A DNA stretch of 64,000 nucleotides from Adhaeribacter_A terreus (GTDB taxonomy: Bacteria; Bacteroidota; Bacteroidia; Cytophagales; Hymenobacteraceae), in NCBI RefSeq assembly GCF_042657365.1, contig NZ_JBHSKT010000009.1:100773-164772 (forward strand), read 5' to 3'. This document shows positions 15,699 to 24,466 of this stretch, in pieces (within the stretch, counting starts at the first letter, position 1; the number at the start of each line of letters is the position of its first letter). The translations under genes and the position numbers were made by a program. The notes beneath the pieces were generated by a model. The model was not told where the DNA came from and did no database searches. It worked only from the letters and a program-made list of their open reading frames with translations.

Positions 15699-17915
15699 AT
15701 GAAAAAACTCCTACGATTAAGCAGTTTGCTGGTAACCGCGGTGTTACTTGCATTCTCCTCGCAAAAGAGCTACGCAACCCACATGCAAGGTGGAGATATG
15801 ACGTATGCTTGTATCGCGCCAAACACTTTCGTTGTAACAATGAAGCTGTACAGCGACTGTTCTGGTGTTACCCCGCCTTCATCAGCTTCGCTGAACGCGA
15901 AATCTACGGGCTGTAACCCGGGCCGTAATATTCCGATGACCAAGATCGGTGCGACCAGAATTGGTGACCCATATTGCCCAAGCATTCCGAAGACCTGTGC
16001 TTCCAACCAGTTAGTAAACTATCAGGAAGTAGTTTTCAAAGCTACTGTTACTTTTTCTGCTGTTGAAGCACAATGCGCTGACTGGATCTTCAGCTGGAGC
16101 GAATGCTGCCGTCCGTCTACCGCTAACTTAAACGGTCAGGGTACCCTTTACCTGGAAGCTTACGTGAAATTATTCTCTCCGAACTTACCAAATGCAACTC
16201 CTGCTACTATTGTACACAACAACAGCTCTCCTGAATTCAACACCCTGAACATTCCAATTCCGTTCGTGTGCTACAACCAGGAAGTAAGATACAGTATGAA
16301 CGCCCTTGAATTTGATGGTGACTCTTTATCTTATGAGTTAGATTCATCTATGGAAAGCGCGACCTTGCCAGCTACTTATAACCCGATCGGCGGCGGCGGC
16401 GGCGGCGGATTTATTATTAATCCGAACCCACAGGCTCCTTTCGATACAGTAAATAATCCGCAGGTTGCTATCTTCATGAATGGCACAACAAATTATTCAC
16501 CAACTTATCCGCTTTCTTCCTTTAACGTAACCTGGACTCCAGGTCAGCAGGTTGTATTTGCCCAGCCATATTTCTTCCTCGATCCACAAACAGGTGAAAT
16601 CGCTTTCCGTCCATCTGAGTATTATAAAAACACTGCTTCAAACTTGGGTAAAAACAAATACGCTGTAGTTGTTAAGATCAAAGAATGGCGCAAGGTGAAC
16701 GACTCGATGGTAAACGTTGGTTACATCCGTCGCGATATCATGTTCATTATTGAAGACTGCGGTGGAAATACACCTCCAGGTACCAACCCACGTCCGGTTC
16801 CGCCAATTTTCGGTGCTAACTTAAACGATACTGTTTACCAGGTTCAGACTTGTACTTCTACTAAGATCACTGTTGATTTCCAGGACCAAAATCTTTCTGA
16901 CAGTGTAACGGTATTCTTCAACCAGGGTGCTGGTTCTACAATTCCAAACGGCGGCTTCCAGGTATTCGATAACGGTACTTCTAAAGCAAGAGCGGTTATT
17001 ACTATTACTCCGCTTCCATCTGATATTGGTAGAGTATTCCAGATCCCGGTTCGTTTAGAAGACAATTCTTGCCCGCTGAAAGGGGTTTCCAACGAAGTTA
17101 TCAAGATCCAGGTTATTTCTAATAACCGCGTAGATATTCTCGATACTGTAAAAACTGTTTGTTTAGGCGAATCATTAGAGATTGAAGCTAACTTAATGCG
17201 TCCTGACTCAATTCTGGGTGGTTTAGCAGATTACAGATACCAGTGGGAATCAGCTCCAGGCTTAAATCCTGCCGAGCAGACCAATAAGAAAATTACTGTA
17301 ACACCTACTCAGGATACCTGGTACAGAGTTACTGTTAGAAATGCTTCCCTGAACGGTTGCTTCGATTATGACTCGATCCTGGTTAGAGTAAATCCGATCC
17401 CGGTTATCAACGATATTAAAGTTGCTTACAGACCAAACAAGGAAAATAAACAACACATCGTTTACGGCCGTTCTGCACAGATCAACGTAAACCTTGCAAA
17501 AGTTGATACTGGCTTCACATATAGCTGGTCGCCTGGCAGAGACTTAAGCGATTCTACTATCCTGAACCCGATCGCTTCTCCGCTGAAAACTACTAAATAC
17601 ACCTTGACAGTTAAATCTGCAAATGGTGAGTGCGTTGCCAGCAAATCTGTAGATGTAATTGTTGGTCCGTTCTTCTTACCTAACGTAATTACTCCAAACG
17701 GCGATAAGCTGAACGATGTATTCGAATATGTAGGCATTCAGCCAAACACTTCCCTGAAGATCTTCAGCCGTTGGGGTGTGCTGATCAAAGAATACAGCAG
17801 CTACGATAACAGCTTCGGTGGCGAAGGCGTGAGCGATGGTACTTATTACTACATCATGCAAGAGCCAAATGGTGGTAAATCTTACAAAGGCTGGTTCGAA
17901 ATTGTTCGCGACTAA
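15699..17915 (+). CDS. Large ATHxxGGE-family surface protein with T9SS type B sorting domain (paralog G)
   Basis: The 738-residue product is the longest family member. After signal peptide MKKLLRLSSLLVTAVLLAFS and YATHMQGGDMTYAC, the head matches paralog F (YSDCSG, STGCNPGRNI, CADWIFSWSECCRPSTANL). A glycine run (IGGGGGGGFIINPNP) precedes TPGQQVVFAQPYFFLDP, and an Ig-like module runs to RLEDNSCPLKGV. The C-terminal half differs: two PKD/Ig-like domains (YRYQWESAPGLNP; YSWSPGRDLSDST) and a type B sorting domain at about 658-738 (LPNVITPNGDKLNDVF, SRWGVLI, GTYYYIM). The DNA is notably regular in codon choice, typical of high expression. No GGCAAC-type site is seen in the 132-base AT-rich upstream gap. 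The function is unknown, possibly structural. Confidence 0.88.
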   Translation: MKKLLRLSSLLVTAVLLAFSSQKSYATHMQGGDMTYACIAPNTFVVTMKLYSDCSGVTPPSSASLNAKSTGCNPGRNIPMTKIGATRIGDPYCPSIPKTCASNQLVNYQEVVFKATVTFSAVEAQCADWIFSWSECCRPSTANLNGQGTLYLEAYVKLFSPNLPNATPATIVHNNSSPEFNTLNIPIPFVCYNQEVRYSMNALEFDGDSLSYELDSSMESATLPATYNPIGGGGGGGFIINPNPQAPFDTVNNPQVAIFMNGTTNYSPTYPLSSFNVTWTPGQQVVFAQPYFFLDPQTGEIAFRPSEYYKNTASNLGKNKYAVVVKIKEWRKVNDSMVNVGYIRRDIMFIIEDCGGNTPPGTNPRPVPPIFGANLNDTVYQVQTCTSTKITVDFQDQNLSDSVTVFFNQGAGSTIPNGGFQVFDNGTSKARAVITITPLPSDIGRVFQIPVRLEDNSCPLKGVSNEVIKIQVISNNRVDILDTVKTVCLGESLEIEANLMRPDSILGGLADYRYQWESAPGLNPAEQTNKKITVTPTQDTWYRVTVRNASLNGCFDYDSILVRVNPIPVINDIKVAYRPNKENKQHIVYGRSAQINVNLAKVDTGFTYSWSPGRDLSDSTILNPIASPLKTTKYTLTVKSANGECVASKSVDVIVGPFFLPNVITPNGDKLNDVFEYVGIQPNTSLKIFSRWGVLIKEYSSYDNSFGGEGVSDGTYYYIMQEPNGGKSYKGWFEIVRD

Positions 17916-17940
17916 CTTTAAGAAATAACCCCCAATTAAA

Positions 17941-17972
17941 AAGCCCTCCGTATTTACGGAGGGCTTTTTTTG
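17941..17972 (+). terminator. Terminator after paralog G
   Basis: AAGCCCTCCG (17941-17950) pairs with CGGAGGGCTT (17957-17966) around TATTTA, followed by T-tract. There is no 31-bp repeat in front of it, unlike the type A paralogs. Confidence 0.92.
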
Positions 17973-18456
17973 TTTTTAGCAGAAGTAAGAATGGTAGCTT
18001 TTCTAAGTTTAAAACAAACTTCAAGCGAAACTGCTCATGACTTTTTCAACCTTAAACCATAGCGTTTTTAGTTTAGATTTTTAAGCGTTAAGAAACATGG
18101 TGAGCATTGCTTAAAGGGAAAGTGTTCAGAAAAAGGTATTGCAAGCGCCTTTAAAGATTGATATTCAAGCTTTAGTTTTTAAGGGTAAAAGCATAGCGTT
18201 TTTTATTTCAGCGATAGGAATAGAAAGCTATGCAAACTGGAATTATGCTCATAGAAAGCAGCATTGGCTAGCCGAATAAGATTTGTGAATTTAATTTGAA
18301 GCTGTCTCATAAATACACCTGCCATCCTGTGCATAATTGAGCGCGGGAGAGCAAAAATTGCGAGCGTAGCTCTGAAGGACCTTGTCGGCGAATTGTTGAA
18401 AAGCCAGAAATAAGGTGACTACCTGCCTCTGTAAAGTTGTTTCGCAGTCGCGCAAT
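17973..18456. other. 484-base gene-free region with three repeats
   Basis: Two reverse-oriented 31-bp repeats lie at 18039-18070 and 18174-18203. A reverse copy of the GTCATCC-type element lies at about 18318-18392 (GAGCGCGGGAG, GCGAGCGTAGCTCTGAAGGAC), the same sequence that appears at 28302-28374 and 42688-42761. No coding frame is credible. It separates two convergent genes. Confidence 0.7.
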
Positions 18457-19332
18457 TTACTTTCTGCTTACCAGGAAAACGCCGATGAAGATCAGGGAAG
18501 CATATAAACCTTTTTCAAGCGTGAAAATATCCTGACCCATAAAAACAGCAATAAGAATAGCGAGTACCGGTTGCAAGTAAATGTAAACGCCCAGCAAACT
18601 CGGATTTGCAAAACGCAACGCCCAGGCATTAAACAAATAGGTAAGAAACGTTACGGCCACCACCATAAAAATGATAGCCAGCCAGACCTGCCTCGGTAAA
18701 TGTTGCCAGTCTGCGGCTAAAACCTGATCGTAACCAAAAGGTACTACAATTACGGCTCCAACTAAAAAAATGCGGCTTACTACCGTAATGGCTTTGTATT
18801 TTTGCATAAGCGGCGCTACCAGCACGAGGTAAATTCCGTAAGAAACTGCATTCAGTAAGATGTAAATATCACCGATCACGCTGCTGCCACTGGCTTCTTT
18901 TCCGCTGCCAGCAATAAGCAGCATAGCGCCGGCACCAGCAACAAAAATACCCAGAGAGCTCAGCCAGCGGATCGGAGTTTTTAAAAGCAGCGCCGACATC
19001 AGCAACACTATTACCGGCGTAATAACCATAATAAGCGAAGCATGAATAGGAGAGGTGAGGTTCAGTCCGCCGAAAAAGAAAAGCTGGTTTACTGCAATGC
19101 CCGCAATACCGCATAAAACAGAACGGATATTATCGGCGCGGCCGGTTATTTTTTCTTTCACCATAAACCGCGAAAGCAGGCCAAAAAATAAAGCTGCCGA
19201 AACTACTCTTATCACGATCAGGCCGAAGGGTTTTACAAATTCCGGCATTACGGTTTTGGCAATGCTGTAATTGGCAGCGTAAATTAGCGCTACGCTGAAA
19301 AGCGCCAGGTGTACTTTTATTTGCTGGTTCAT
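18457..19332 (-). CDS. EamA-family (DMT superfamily) transporter
   Basis: The 291-residue product has about ten hydrophobic helices in two five-helix halves, the standard EamA layout. The first half runs from FSVALIYAANYSIAKTV to AGAMLLIAGSGKE, the second from DIYILLNAVSYGIYLVL to LKGLYASLIFIGVFLVS-like. Conserved features are the Ala/Tyr/N-terminal helix and the Pro-Val-Leu-Ala motif in LQPVLAILIAVFMGQDIF. Members export amino acids or other metabolites through the inner membrane; the substrate cannot be told from sequence. The gene is monocistronic and ends close to the convergent repeat region. Confidence 0.88.
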   Translation of the reverse strand: MNQQIKVHLALFSVALIYAANYSIAKTVMPEFVKPFGLIVIRVVSAALFFGLLSRFMVKEKITGRADNIRSVLCGIAGIAVNQLFFFGGLNLTSPIHASLIMVITPVIVLLMSALLLKTPIRWLSSLGIFVAGAGAMLLIAGSGKEASGSSVIGDIYILLNAVSYGIYLVLVAPLMQKYKAITVVSRIFLVGAVIVVPFGYDQVLAADWQHLPRQVWLAIIFMVVAVTFLTYLFNAWALRFANPSLLGVYIYLQPVLAILIAVFMGQDIFTLEKGLYASLIFIGVFLVSRK

Positions 19333-19602
19333 GAGCTTCGGAAGAAAGGCCGCAAAGATAGGTTTTTAATGAGAGAATGATTGAATGAGAGAATTTGAGA
19401 ATGTTTAATCAGGATTTGTGGAAATGGTAGAGACAAGGTATTGCCCTGTCTCTACGTTATTGTTTTTCATATTTCATGTTTCCGCATTCAAGCGTTCTCT
19501 AATTCAACCATTCACTCATTCATCATTATATTTATTCCGATATTTGTATTCCTGCAAAAAGGCTTAAAAACGGTATAGTTTTCAGGCCACAAACTCAAGC
19601 TT

Positions 19603-20871
19603 ATGAATCAACCTAAAATACCATTAGCCGAACGCATGCGTCCGCACAACCTCGATCAGTTTGCCGGGCAGCAGCATTTGGTGGGCGAAAATGGCGTTTT
19701 GCGTCGCTATATCCAATCGGGCATGATTCCGAGTATAATTCTATGGGGACCACCGGGCGTGGGTAAAACTACCCTGGCCAACATCATTGCTTCCCAACTT
19801 AAACTGCCTTTTACCGCGCTCAGCGCTATAAATGCCGGCGTAAAAGATATCCGGGAAGTTATTGAAAAAGCCAAAAGCCGACCTGGAACCATTCTTTTCA
19901 TCGACGAAATTCACCGTTTCAGCAAATCGCAGCAGGATGCGTTGCTGAACGCCGTGGAAAAAGGCATTGTAACCTTAATTGGCGCTACTACCGAGAATCC
20001 TTCGTTTGAAGTTATTTCCGCTTTGCTTTCGCGCAGCCAGGTATACGTGCTCAAGCATTTAACCAAAGAAGAACTGATCGCGCTGGTAGAGAATGCGCTG
20101 GCTACCGATGTATATCTGAAAAAGAAAAACGTGGTGGTGCAGGAATACGAAGCACTGCTCAATATTTCGGGAGGCGATGCGCGTAAATTGCTCAATCTGC
20201 TGGAAATTGTGGTAGAAGGTACCAATACGGAAGACGTAATTATTACAGATGAATGGGTGAAGCAGATCGCGCAGCAAAACGTGGTACTTTACGACAAAAG
20301 CGGCGAAATGCACTACGATATCATTTCGGCTTTTATAAAGTCCATTCGCGGCTCCGATCCCAATGCGGCCGTTTACTGGCTGGCCCGCATGATAGAAGGC
20401 GGCGAAGACGTAAAATTTATTGCCCGGCGTTTACTCATTTTAGCTTCCGAAGATATTGGCAACGCCAACCCAACCGCTATGGTCATGGCCAACGATTGTT
20501 TCCAGGCGGTTTCCGTAATTGGTTACCCCGAAAGCGATATTTTACTTTCGCAAACCACTATTTACCTCGCTTCATCGCCTAAAAGCAACGCCGCTTATAT
20601 GGCAATCCGGAACGCCCAGCGCCTGGTGCGCGAACAAGGAAATTTACCGGTGCCCATGCATTTGCGCAACGCGCCATCCAAACTTATGAAAGAACAGGGT
20701 TACGGCCAGAACTACAAATATTCGCACGATTACGACGGCAATTTTGTGGTCCAGGAATTTCTGCCCGATGCCATAAAAAATACCGTTTTATTTGACCCCG
20801 GAAATAACCCGCGCGAAAACGAAATGCGTAAAAACCTGCGCAACATGTGGGGCGAAAAGTACGGGTATTAA
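19603..20871 (+). CDS. rarA: Replication-associated recombination AAA+ ATPase RarA/MgsA
   Basis: This clamp-loader-like AAA+ ATPase acts at stalled replication forks. In 422 residues it shows the N-terminal PLAERMRPHNLDQFAGQQHL, Walker A GPPGVGKTT at about 49-57, Walker B FIDEIHRFSKSQQD and sensor GATTENPSFEV. The C-terminal MgsA domain contains AVYWLARMIEGGED, RRLLILASEDIGNANP and GYPESDILLSQTTIYLASSPKSN. Length and order are typical. A 31-bp repeat (19566-19596) ends just before the start codon. It has no obvious operon partner, sppA being separated by 281 bases with further repeats. Confidence 0.97.
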   Translation: MNQPKIPLAERMRPHNLDQFAGQQHLVGENGVLRRYIQSGMIPSIILWGPPGVGKTTLANIIASQLKLPFTALSAINAGVKDIREVIEKAKSRPGTILFIDEIHRFSKSQQDALLNAVEKGIVTLIGATTENPSFEVISALLSRSQVYVLKHLTKEELIALVENALATDVYLKKKNVVVQEYEALLNISGGDARKLLNLLEIVVEGTNTEDVIITDEWVKQIAQQNVVLYDKSGEMHYDIISAFIKSIRGSDPNAAVYWLARMIEGGEDVKFIARRLLILASEDIGNANPTAMVMANDCFQAVSVIGYPESDILLSQTTIYLASSPKSNAAYMAIRNAQRLVREQGNLPVPMHLRNAPSKLMKEQGYGQNYKYSHDYDGNFVVQEFLPDAIKNTVLFDPGNNPRENEMRKNLRNMWGEKYGY

Positions 20872-21152
20872 TGGTTAAGGATTAATGAATAATGATTAAT
20901 ATTGTTATTCGTTAATTTTTCAGGCCGAAATGTAACGTTTAGTACTAAAAGAAACCTTGGCGTAGCCCATAAACCAAAGCAATAAAGTTTTAAAAGCAAA
21001 ATGCTATGGTTTCGGCCGCAAAAAGTCATGAACCTTGGTCTGTGGCGCACCGGCCAAAGCTGAAAACCAGAAACGCTATACTTTTAGCCCTGAAAAGTCA
21101 TTAATTTCAGGTTATTAATCATTAAAAATTAATCATTAGTCATTAAATAAAT

Positions 21153-22916
21153 ATGTGGCAATTTTTTAAATACGTGCTTGCAACCATCGTCGGGCTGCTT
21201 TTATTCTTTTTCATCGGCTTCATTTTGCTTATTGGCATCGCTTCGGTAGCCAGTTCCGATAAAGAAGTTTCTATCGACGAAAATTCGGTGCTGGAACTGA
21301 AACTTGATAAACCGATCGCTGAACGCAATGCAAACGATCCTTTTACTGACCTGGGAATTCCGATGATCGGGGTGCGCAACGACCTGGGTTTGCAGGAAAT
21401 TAAAGATGCGATCCGCAAGGCTAAAACCGACAAAAATATCAAAGGTATTTACCTGAACGTGAGTCGGGTGCAGGCGGGCATGGCCACACTCGAAGAGATC
21501 CGGAACGAGTTACTGAACTTCAAAAAGTCGGGCAAATTCATTGTTTCTTACAACGATCTGTGCTCCGAAAAATCGTATTACCTCAATTCCGTAGCCGATA
21601 AAATTTACCTAAACCCGGCCGGAACCCTGGAATTCAACGGATTAAGCTCGGAAGTAGTGTTTTTTAAAGGTATGCTCGAAAAACTTGATGTTCAGCCGTA
21701 TATCTTTAAAGTAGGCGAATTTAAAAGTGCCGTAGAGCCGTTTTTCCTCGATAAAATGAGCGAACCAAGCCGTTTGCAAACCACCGCTTTCCTGAATTCC
21801 CTCAACAAGTTCTCGATCGAAAATATTGCAAAGTCCCGCAAACTTCCGGTAGAAAAAATAAAGGCCGTTTCCGATTCAATGCTGGTGCACAACGCTGACG
21901 ATGCTTTAAAATACGGTCTGGTTACCAACCTGGGCTATTTTGATGAAGCGCTGGATTTCATGAAAAAGAAAACCGGCACAGAAGCTAAAAAAGAACTGAA
22001 CCTGGTGAGCCTGAAAAAATACGAAAAAGTAAAAGGTGAAGATGAAGAATCCGGCCGCAACCGCATTGCCGTAATTTACGCTTCCGGCGACATTGTGGAC
22101 GGCGACGGCGACGAAGACAACATTGGCGGCAATAAATACGCCGAAGCGATCCGGAAAGCCCGTTTAGACGATAAAGTGAAAGCTGTGGTGCTGCGCATTA
22201 ATTCTGGTGGCGGCAGCGCCCTGGCCAGCGATGTAATGTGGCGCGAAGTGATGCTCACCAAAAAAGTGAAACCGATCATTGCTTCAATGGGCGATGTAGC
22301 AGCTTCCGGCGGTTATTACATGGCGATGGCCTGCGATACCATTGTGGCGCACCCAAACACCATTACCGGCAGCATCGGCGTTTTTGGGGTGTTGGCTAAC
22401 TTCGAAGATTTCCTGAGAAATAAACTTGGCGTAACCGTAGACCGCGTTAAAACCGGCAAATTCTCCGATGTGCCAACCGTAACCCGCGACATGACCGATT
22501 ACGAAAAACAAACCATTCAGCACGAAGTAGAACGCATTTATGCCGATTTTACCACCAAAGCAGCGCAAGGCCGGAACATGCCGGTTGCTGAGTTACAGAA
22601 AATAGCTTCCGGCCGCGTTTGGTCAGGCACAGAAGCAAAAGAATGCGGTTTAGTTGATGTTTTTGGTGGTCTGGACGATGCCGTAAGACTTGCTGCCACC
22701 GCTGCGAAACTGAAAGAAGGCGAGTACCGTGTACGCCGTTTGCCAGCTCAGAAAGGTTTTATGGAGCAGCTCATGAGCGGGTTCCAGGATCAGGCCCGCA
22801 CGTCTATGCTTGAAACTGAACTAGGCGAAAACTACCGCTATCTGCAAATGATTCAGAAACTGAAAACCCTGAACGGGATCCAGGCGCGTATGCCGTTCGA
22901 AATGCAGATTCAGTAA
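21153..22916 (+). CDS. sppA: Signal peptide peptidase SppA, 67K type
   Basis: This membrane serine protease degrades cleaved signal peptides. The 587-residue protein has one N-terminal membrane segment (about residues 8-30) and two S49 domains, as in the long E. coli-type enzyme. The C-terminal domain carries the nucleophile serine near residue 386 in GDVAASGGYYMAMA, followed by NTITGSIGVFG. The N-terminal half contains the Lys-bearing segment around YNDLCSEKSYYLNS. Two 31-bp repeats (22919-22949, 22961-22991) and a terminator follow. The 120-base region upstream is made of TTAATCATTA-type AT repeats and two further 31-bp repeats. Confidence 0.95.
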   Translation: MWQFFKYVLATIVGLLLFFFIGFILLIGIASVASSDKEVSIDENSVLELKLDKPIAERNANDPFTDLGIPMIGVRNDLGLQEIKDAIRKAKTDKNIKGIYLNVSRVQAGMATLEEIRNELLNFKKSGKFIVSYNDLCSEKSYYLNSVADKIYLNPAGTLEFNGLSSEVVFFKGMLEKLDVQPYIFKVGEFKSAVEPFFLDKMSEPSRLQTTAFLNSLNKFSIENIAKSRKLPVEKIKAVSDSMLVHNADDALKYGLVTNLGYFDEALDFMKKKTGTEAKKELNLVSLKKYEKVKGEDEESGRNRIAVIYASGDIVDGDGDEDNIGGNKYAEAIRKARLDDKVKAVVLRINSGGGSALASDVMWREVMLTKKVKPIIASMGDVAASGGYYMAMACDTIVAHPNTITGSIGVFGVLANFEDFLRNKLGVTVDRVKTGKFSDVPTVTRDMTDYEKQTIQHEVERIYADFTTKAAQGRNMPVAELQKIASGRVWSGTEAKECGLVDVFGGLDDAVRLAATAAKLKEGEYRVRRLPAQKGFMEQLMSGFQDQARTSMLETELGENYRYLQMIQKLKTLNGIQARMPFEMQIQ

Positions 22917-23003
22917 ACAAAACGGTAGCCTTTTCAGCATAAAAACCCGAAACCAATTTTAAAAACGGTAGGGAAAAAGCTTCCAAAACTCCTCCCAAAA
23001 ATA

Positions 23004-23036
23004 AAAACCTCACAGGAAAAGAAACCTGTGAGGTTT
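23004..23036 (+). terminator. Terminator between sppA and pnp
   Basis: AAACCTCACAGG pairs with CCTGTGAGGTTT around AAAAGAAA. The tail TGTTTGTT is a weak T-tract. The arms are nearly the same as those of the 53823-53861 terminator. Confidence 0.78.
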
Positions 23037-23111
23037 GTTTGTTATAAAAGCGATAAAAAAACATTTAAATTTTGGAGCAAGGTTTTACCTTCGCATAAAA
23101 AGAGAGATACA

Positions 23112-23942
23112 ATGCAGCAATATTTTGAAACAGTAGCTTATTTGCAGGACAGAGCCGGAAATTTTGTGCCGGAATTTGGTATTATTTTAGGAACCGGACT
23201 CGGCGCTTTGGTAAACGATCTGGTTATTTACGATGCCATTCCTTACGATGAAATTCCTTATTTCCCGGTTTCTACGGTAGAAAGTCATTCCGGAAAACTG
23301 ATCTTAGGCGCACTTTCGGGTCGTAATGTAATTGTAATGCAGGGCCGTTTCCATTACTACGAAGGCTACACCATGGAACAGGTAGTTTACCCGGTGCGCA
23401 TCATGAAAATGCTGGGCATTCAGAAATTATTCGTTTCTAACGCAGCCGGCGGCCTGAACCCGGAATATAATACTTCCGACCTGATGGTAATTACCGATCA
23501 TATCAATCTGCAGCCCACCAACCCGCTCATTGGCAAAAATATGGACGACCTCGGCCCGCGTTTTCCGGACATGAGCGAACCATTTGATGAAGAAATGATC
23601 AATCTGGCAAAGGTTATTGGAAAGGAAGAAGAAATTGATCTGCAGTATGGCGTGTACGTAAGCGTGCCCGGCCCGATGCTCGAAACCAAAGCCGAATACC
23701 GTTATTTAAGCCTGATCGGCGCCGATGCCGTGGGCATGAGCACCGTGCCGGAAATTATTGCGGCCCGCCACATGGGCTTGCCTTGCTTTGCCGTTTCCGT
23801 AATTACCGATATGTGCGTGCCCGGAAAAATTAAAAAAGTAATTCTGCTCGATATTCTGGAAGCTGCTGCCAAAGCCGAGCCCCGCATGACATTGCTGATA
23901 AAATCCCTCATCGAACGCCAGCCAAAAACAATCAGCGAATAG
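23112..23942 (+). CDS. Purine-nucleoside phosphorylase, PunA type
   Basis: This enzyme splits inosine or guanosine with phosphate to free base and ribose-1-phosphate in purine salvage. The start at ATG 23112 gives 276 residues, the normal trimeric-PNP length, and leaves out a poorly supported N-terminal extension. The phosphate site is seen in GIILGTGLGAL and ESHSGKLILG, the fold motif in GRFHYYEGY, the base site in VSNAAGGLNPEY and the family signature in GMSTVPEIIAARHMGLPC. The terminal phosphate site of deoD-type hexameric enzymes is absent. It has a strong terminator directly after it. Confidence 0.95.
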   Translation: MQQYFETVAYLQDRAGNFVPEFGIILGTGLGALVNDLVIYDAIPYDEIPYFPVSTVESHSGKLILGALSGRNVIVMQGRFHYYEGYTMEQVVYPVRIMKMLGIQKLFVSNAAGGLNPEYNTSDLMVITDHINLQPTNPLIGKNMDDLGPRFPDMSEPFDEEMINLAKVIGKEEEIDLQYGVYVSVPGPMLETKAEYRYLSLIGADAVGMSTVPEIIAARHMGLPCFAVSVITDMCVPGKIKKVILLDILEAAAKAEPRMTLLIKSLIERQPKTISE

Positions 23943-23961
23943 GAATTTAAACATCGAAAAA

Positions 23962-24006
23962 ACAGAAAGCCCGAAATAAAACTTGTTTCGGGCTTTCTGT
24001 TTTTTC
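23962..24006. terminator. Strong 15-bp stem terminator after pnp
   Basis: ACAGAAAGCCCGAAA (23962-23976) pairs perfectly with TTTCGGGCTTTCTGT (23986-24000), followed by T. The flanking A and T runs on both sides would allow use from either strand, fitting the convergent genes here. Confidence 0.9.
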
Positions 24007-24034
24007 GCAGCGTTAACACACTTTCCCTTTAAAG

Positions 24035-24095
24035 AAAGGATTTAACCACCCCTGCCCCTCCTTGAAAAGGAGGGGCAGGGGTGGTTAAATCCTTT
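24035..24095. repeat. Perfect 29-bp inverted repeat
   Basis: Arms 24035-24063 and 24067-24095 are exact reverse complements around the 3-base loop GAA. The sequence combines GGATTTAACCACCCC and TGCCCCTCCTT. A decayed half-copy occurs at 42349-42386. It belongs to the CCACCCCTxxCCCCTCC class of intergenic repeats seen in Bacteroidota. Confidence 0.9.
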
Positions 24096-24104
24096 GCACA
24101 ATAT

Positions 24105-24345
24105 CGCCAGCGCAGCGTCGCTTGAAAACCAAGTCATTTGAAAAACTAAACTAAAAGAAGCTGACTACGGAGGGAAATGATACCAGTTTCTGTGAGAGCG
24201 GCCTCCAAGCTTACCGGTGGCTTTAGCCAGCCTGGAAGGGCAGGTAAGATTGCAGCCGCGAACGCAGAAACGCTGCCCGCCCGGCAGAAGAGGGCGTAAG
24301 CTAACTATAGAAGCTAAAAGTTATGAGTTAAGGATTAAAAGTTGG
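24105..24345. repeat. Structured ~240-bp repeat, copy 1
   Basis: It starts CGCCAGCGCAGCGTCG and contains AGAAGCTGACTACG. Stem 1 is GTTTCTGTG (24186-24194) with CGCAGAAAC (24263-24271). Stem 2 is CTTACC (24210-24215) with GGTAAG (24243-24248), enclosing two hairpins (GGC-TTTA-GCC and GCCT-GGAA-GGGC). Stem 3 is CTGCC (24273-24277) with GGCAG (24283-24287). Stem 3 differs from the other two copies by paired changes. Confidence 0.82.
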
Positions 24346-24437
24346 CTATAAAAACGGTATCCTTTTCAAGTGAAAAACTCCATAGCAAACTTTACTACCA
24401 ACTCGAAGAGATCTCTCCTATCGTCGAGATGACGAAA

Positions 24438-24466
24438 AAAAACGCTATGCTTTAACACAAAAACTC
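24438..24466 (+). repeat. 31-bp repeat at the stop of the DUF4249 gene
   Basis: The right box ends in ACTC, and its last TC plus the next A read as TGA on the minus strand. That TGA is the stop codon of the 24465-25283 gene. A GAGATCTCT...GTCGAGATGAC element (24408-24433) lies just left of it. Confidence 0.75.

Noticed and set aside
24105..24345. Structured repeat as a cobalamin or other known riboswitch
   Set aside because: The conserved riboswitch boxes are absent and the copies lie between unrelated genes, one of them between convergent gene ends.
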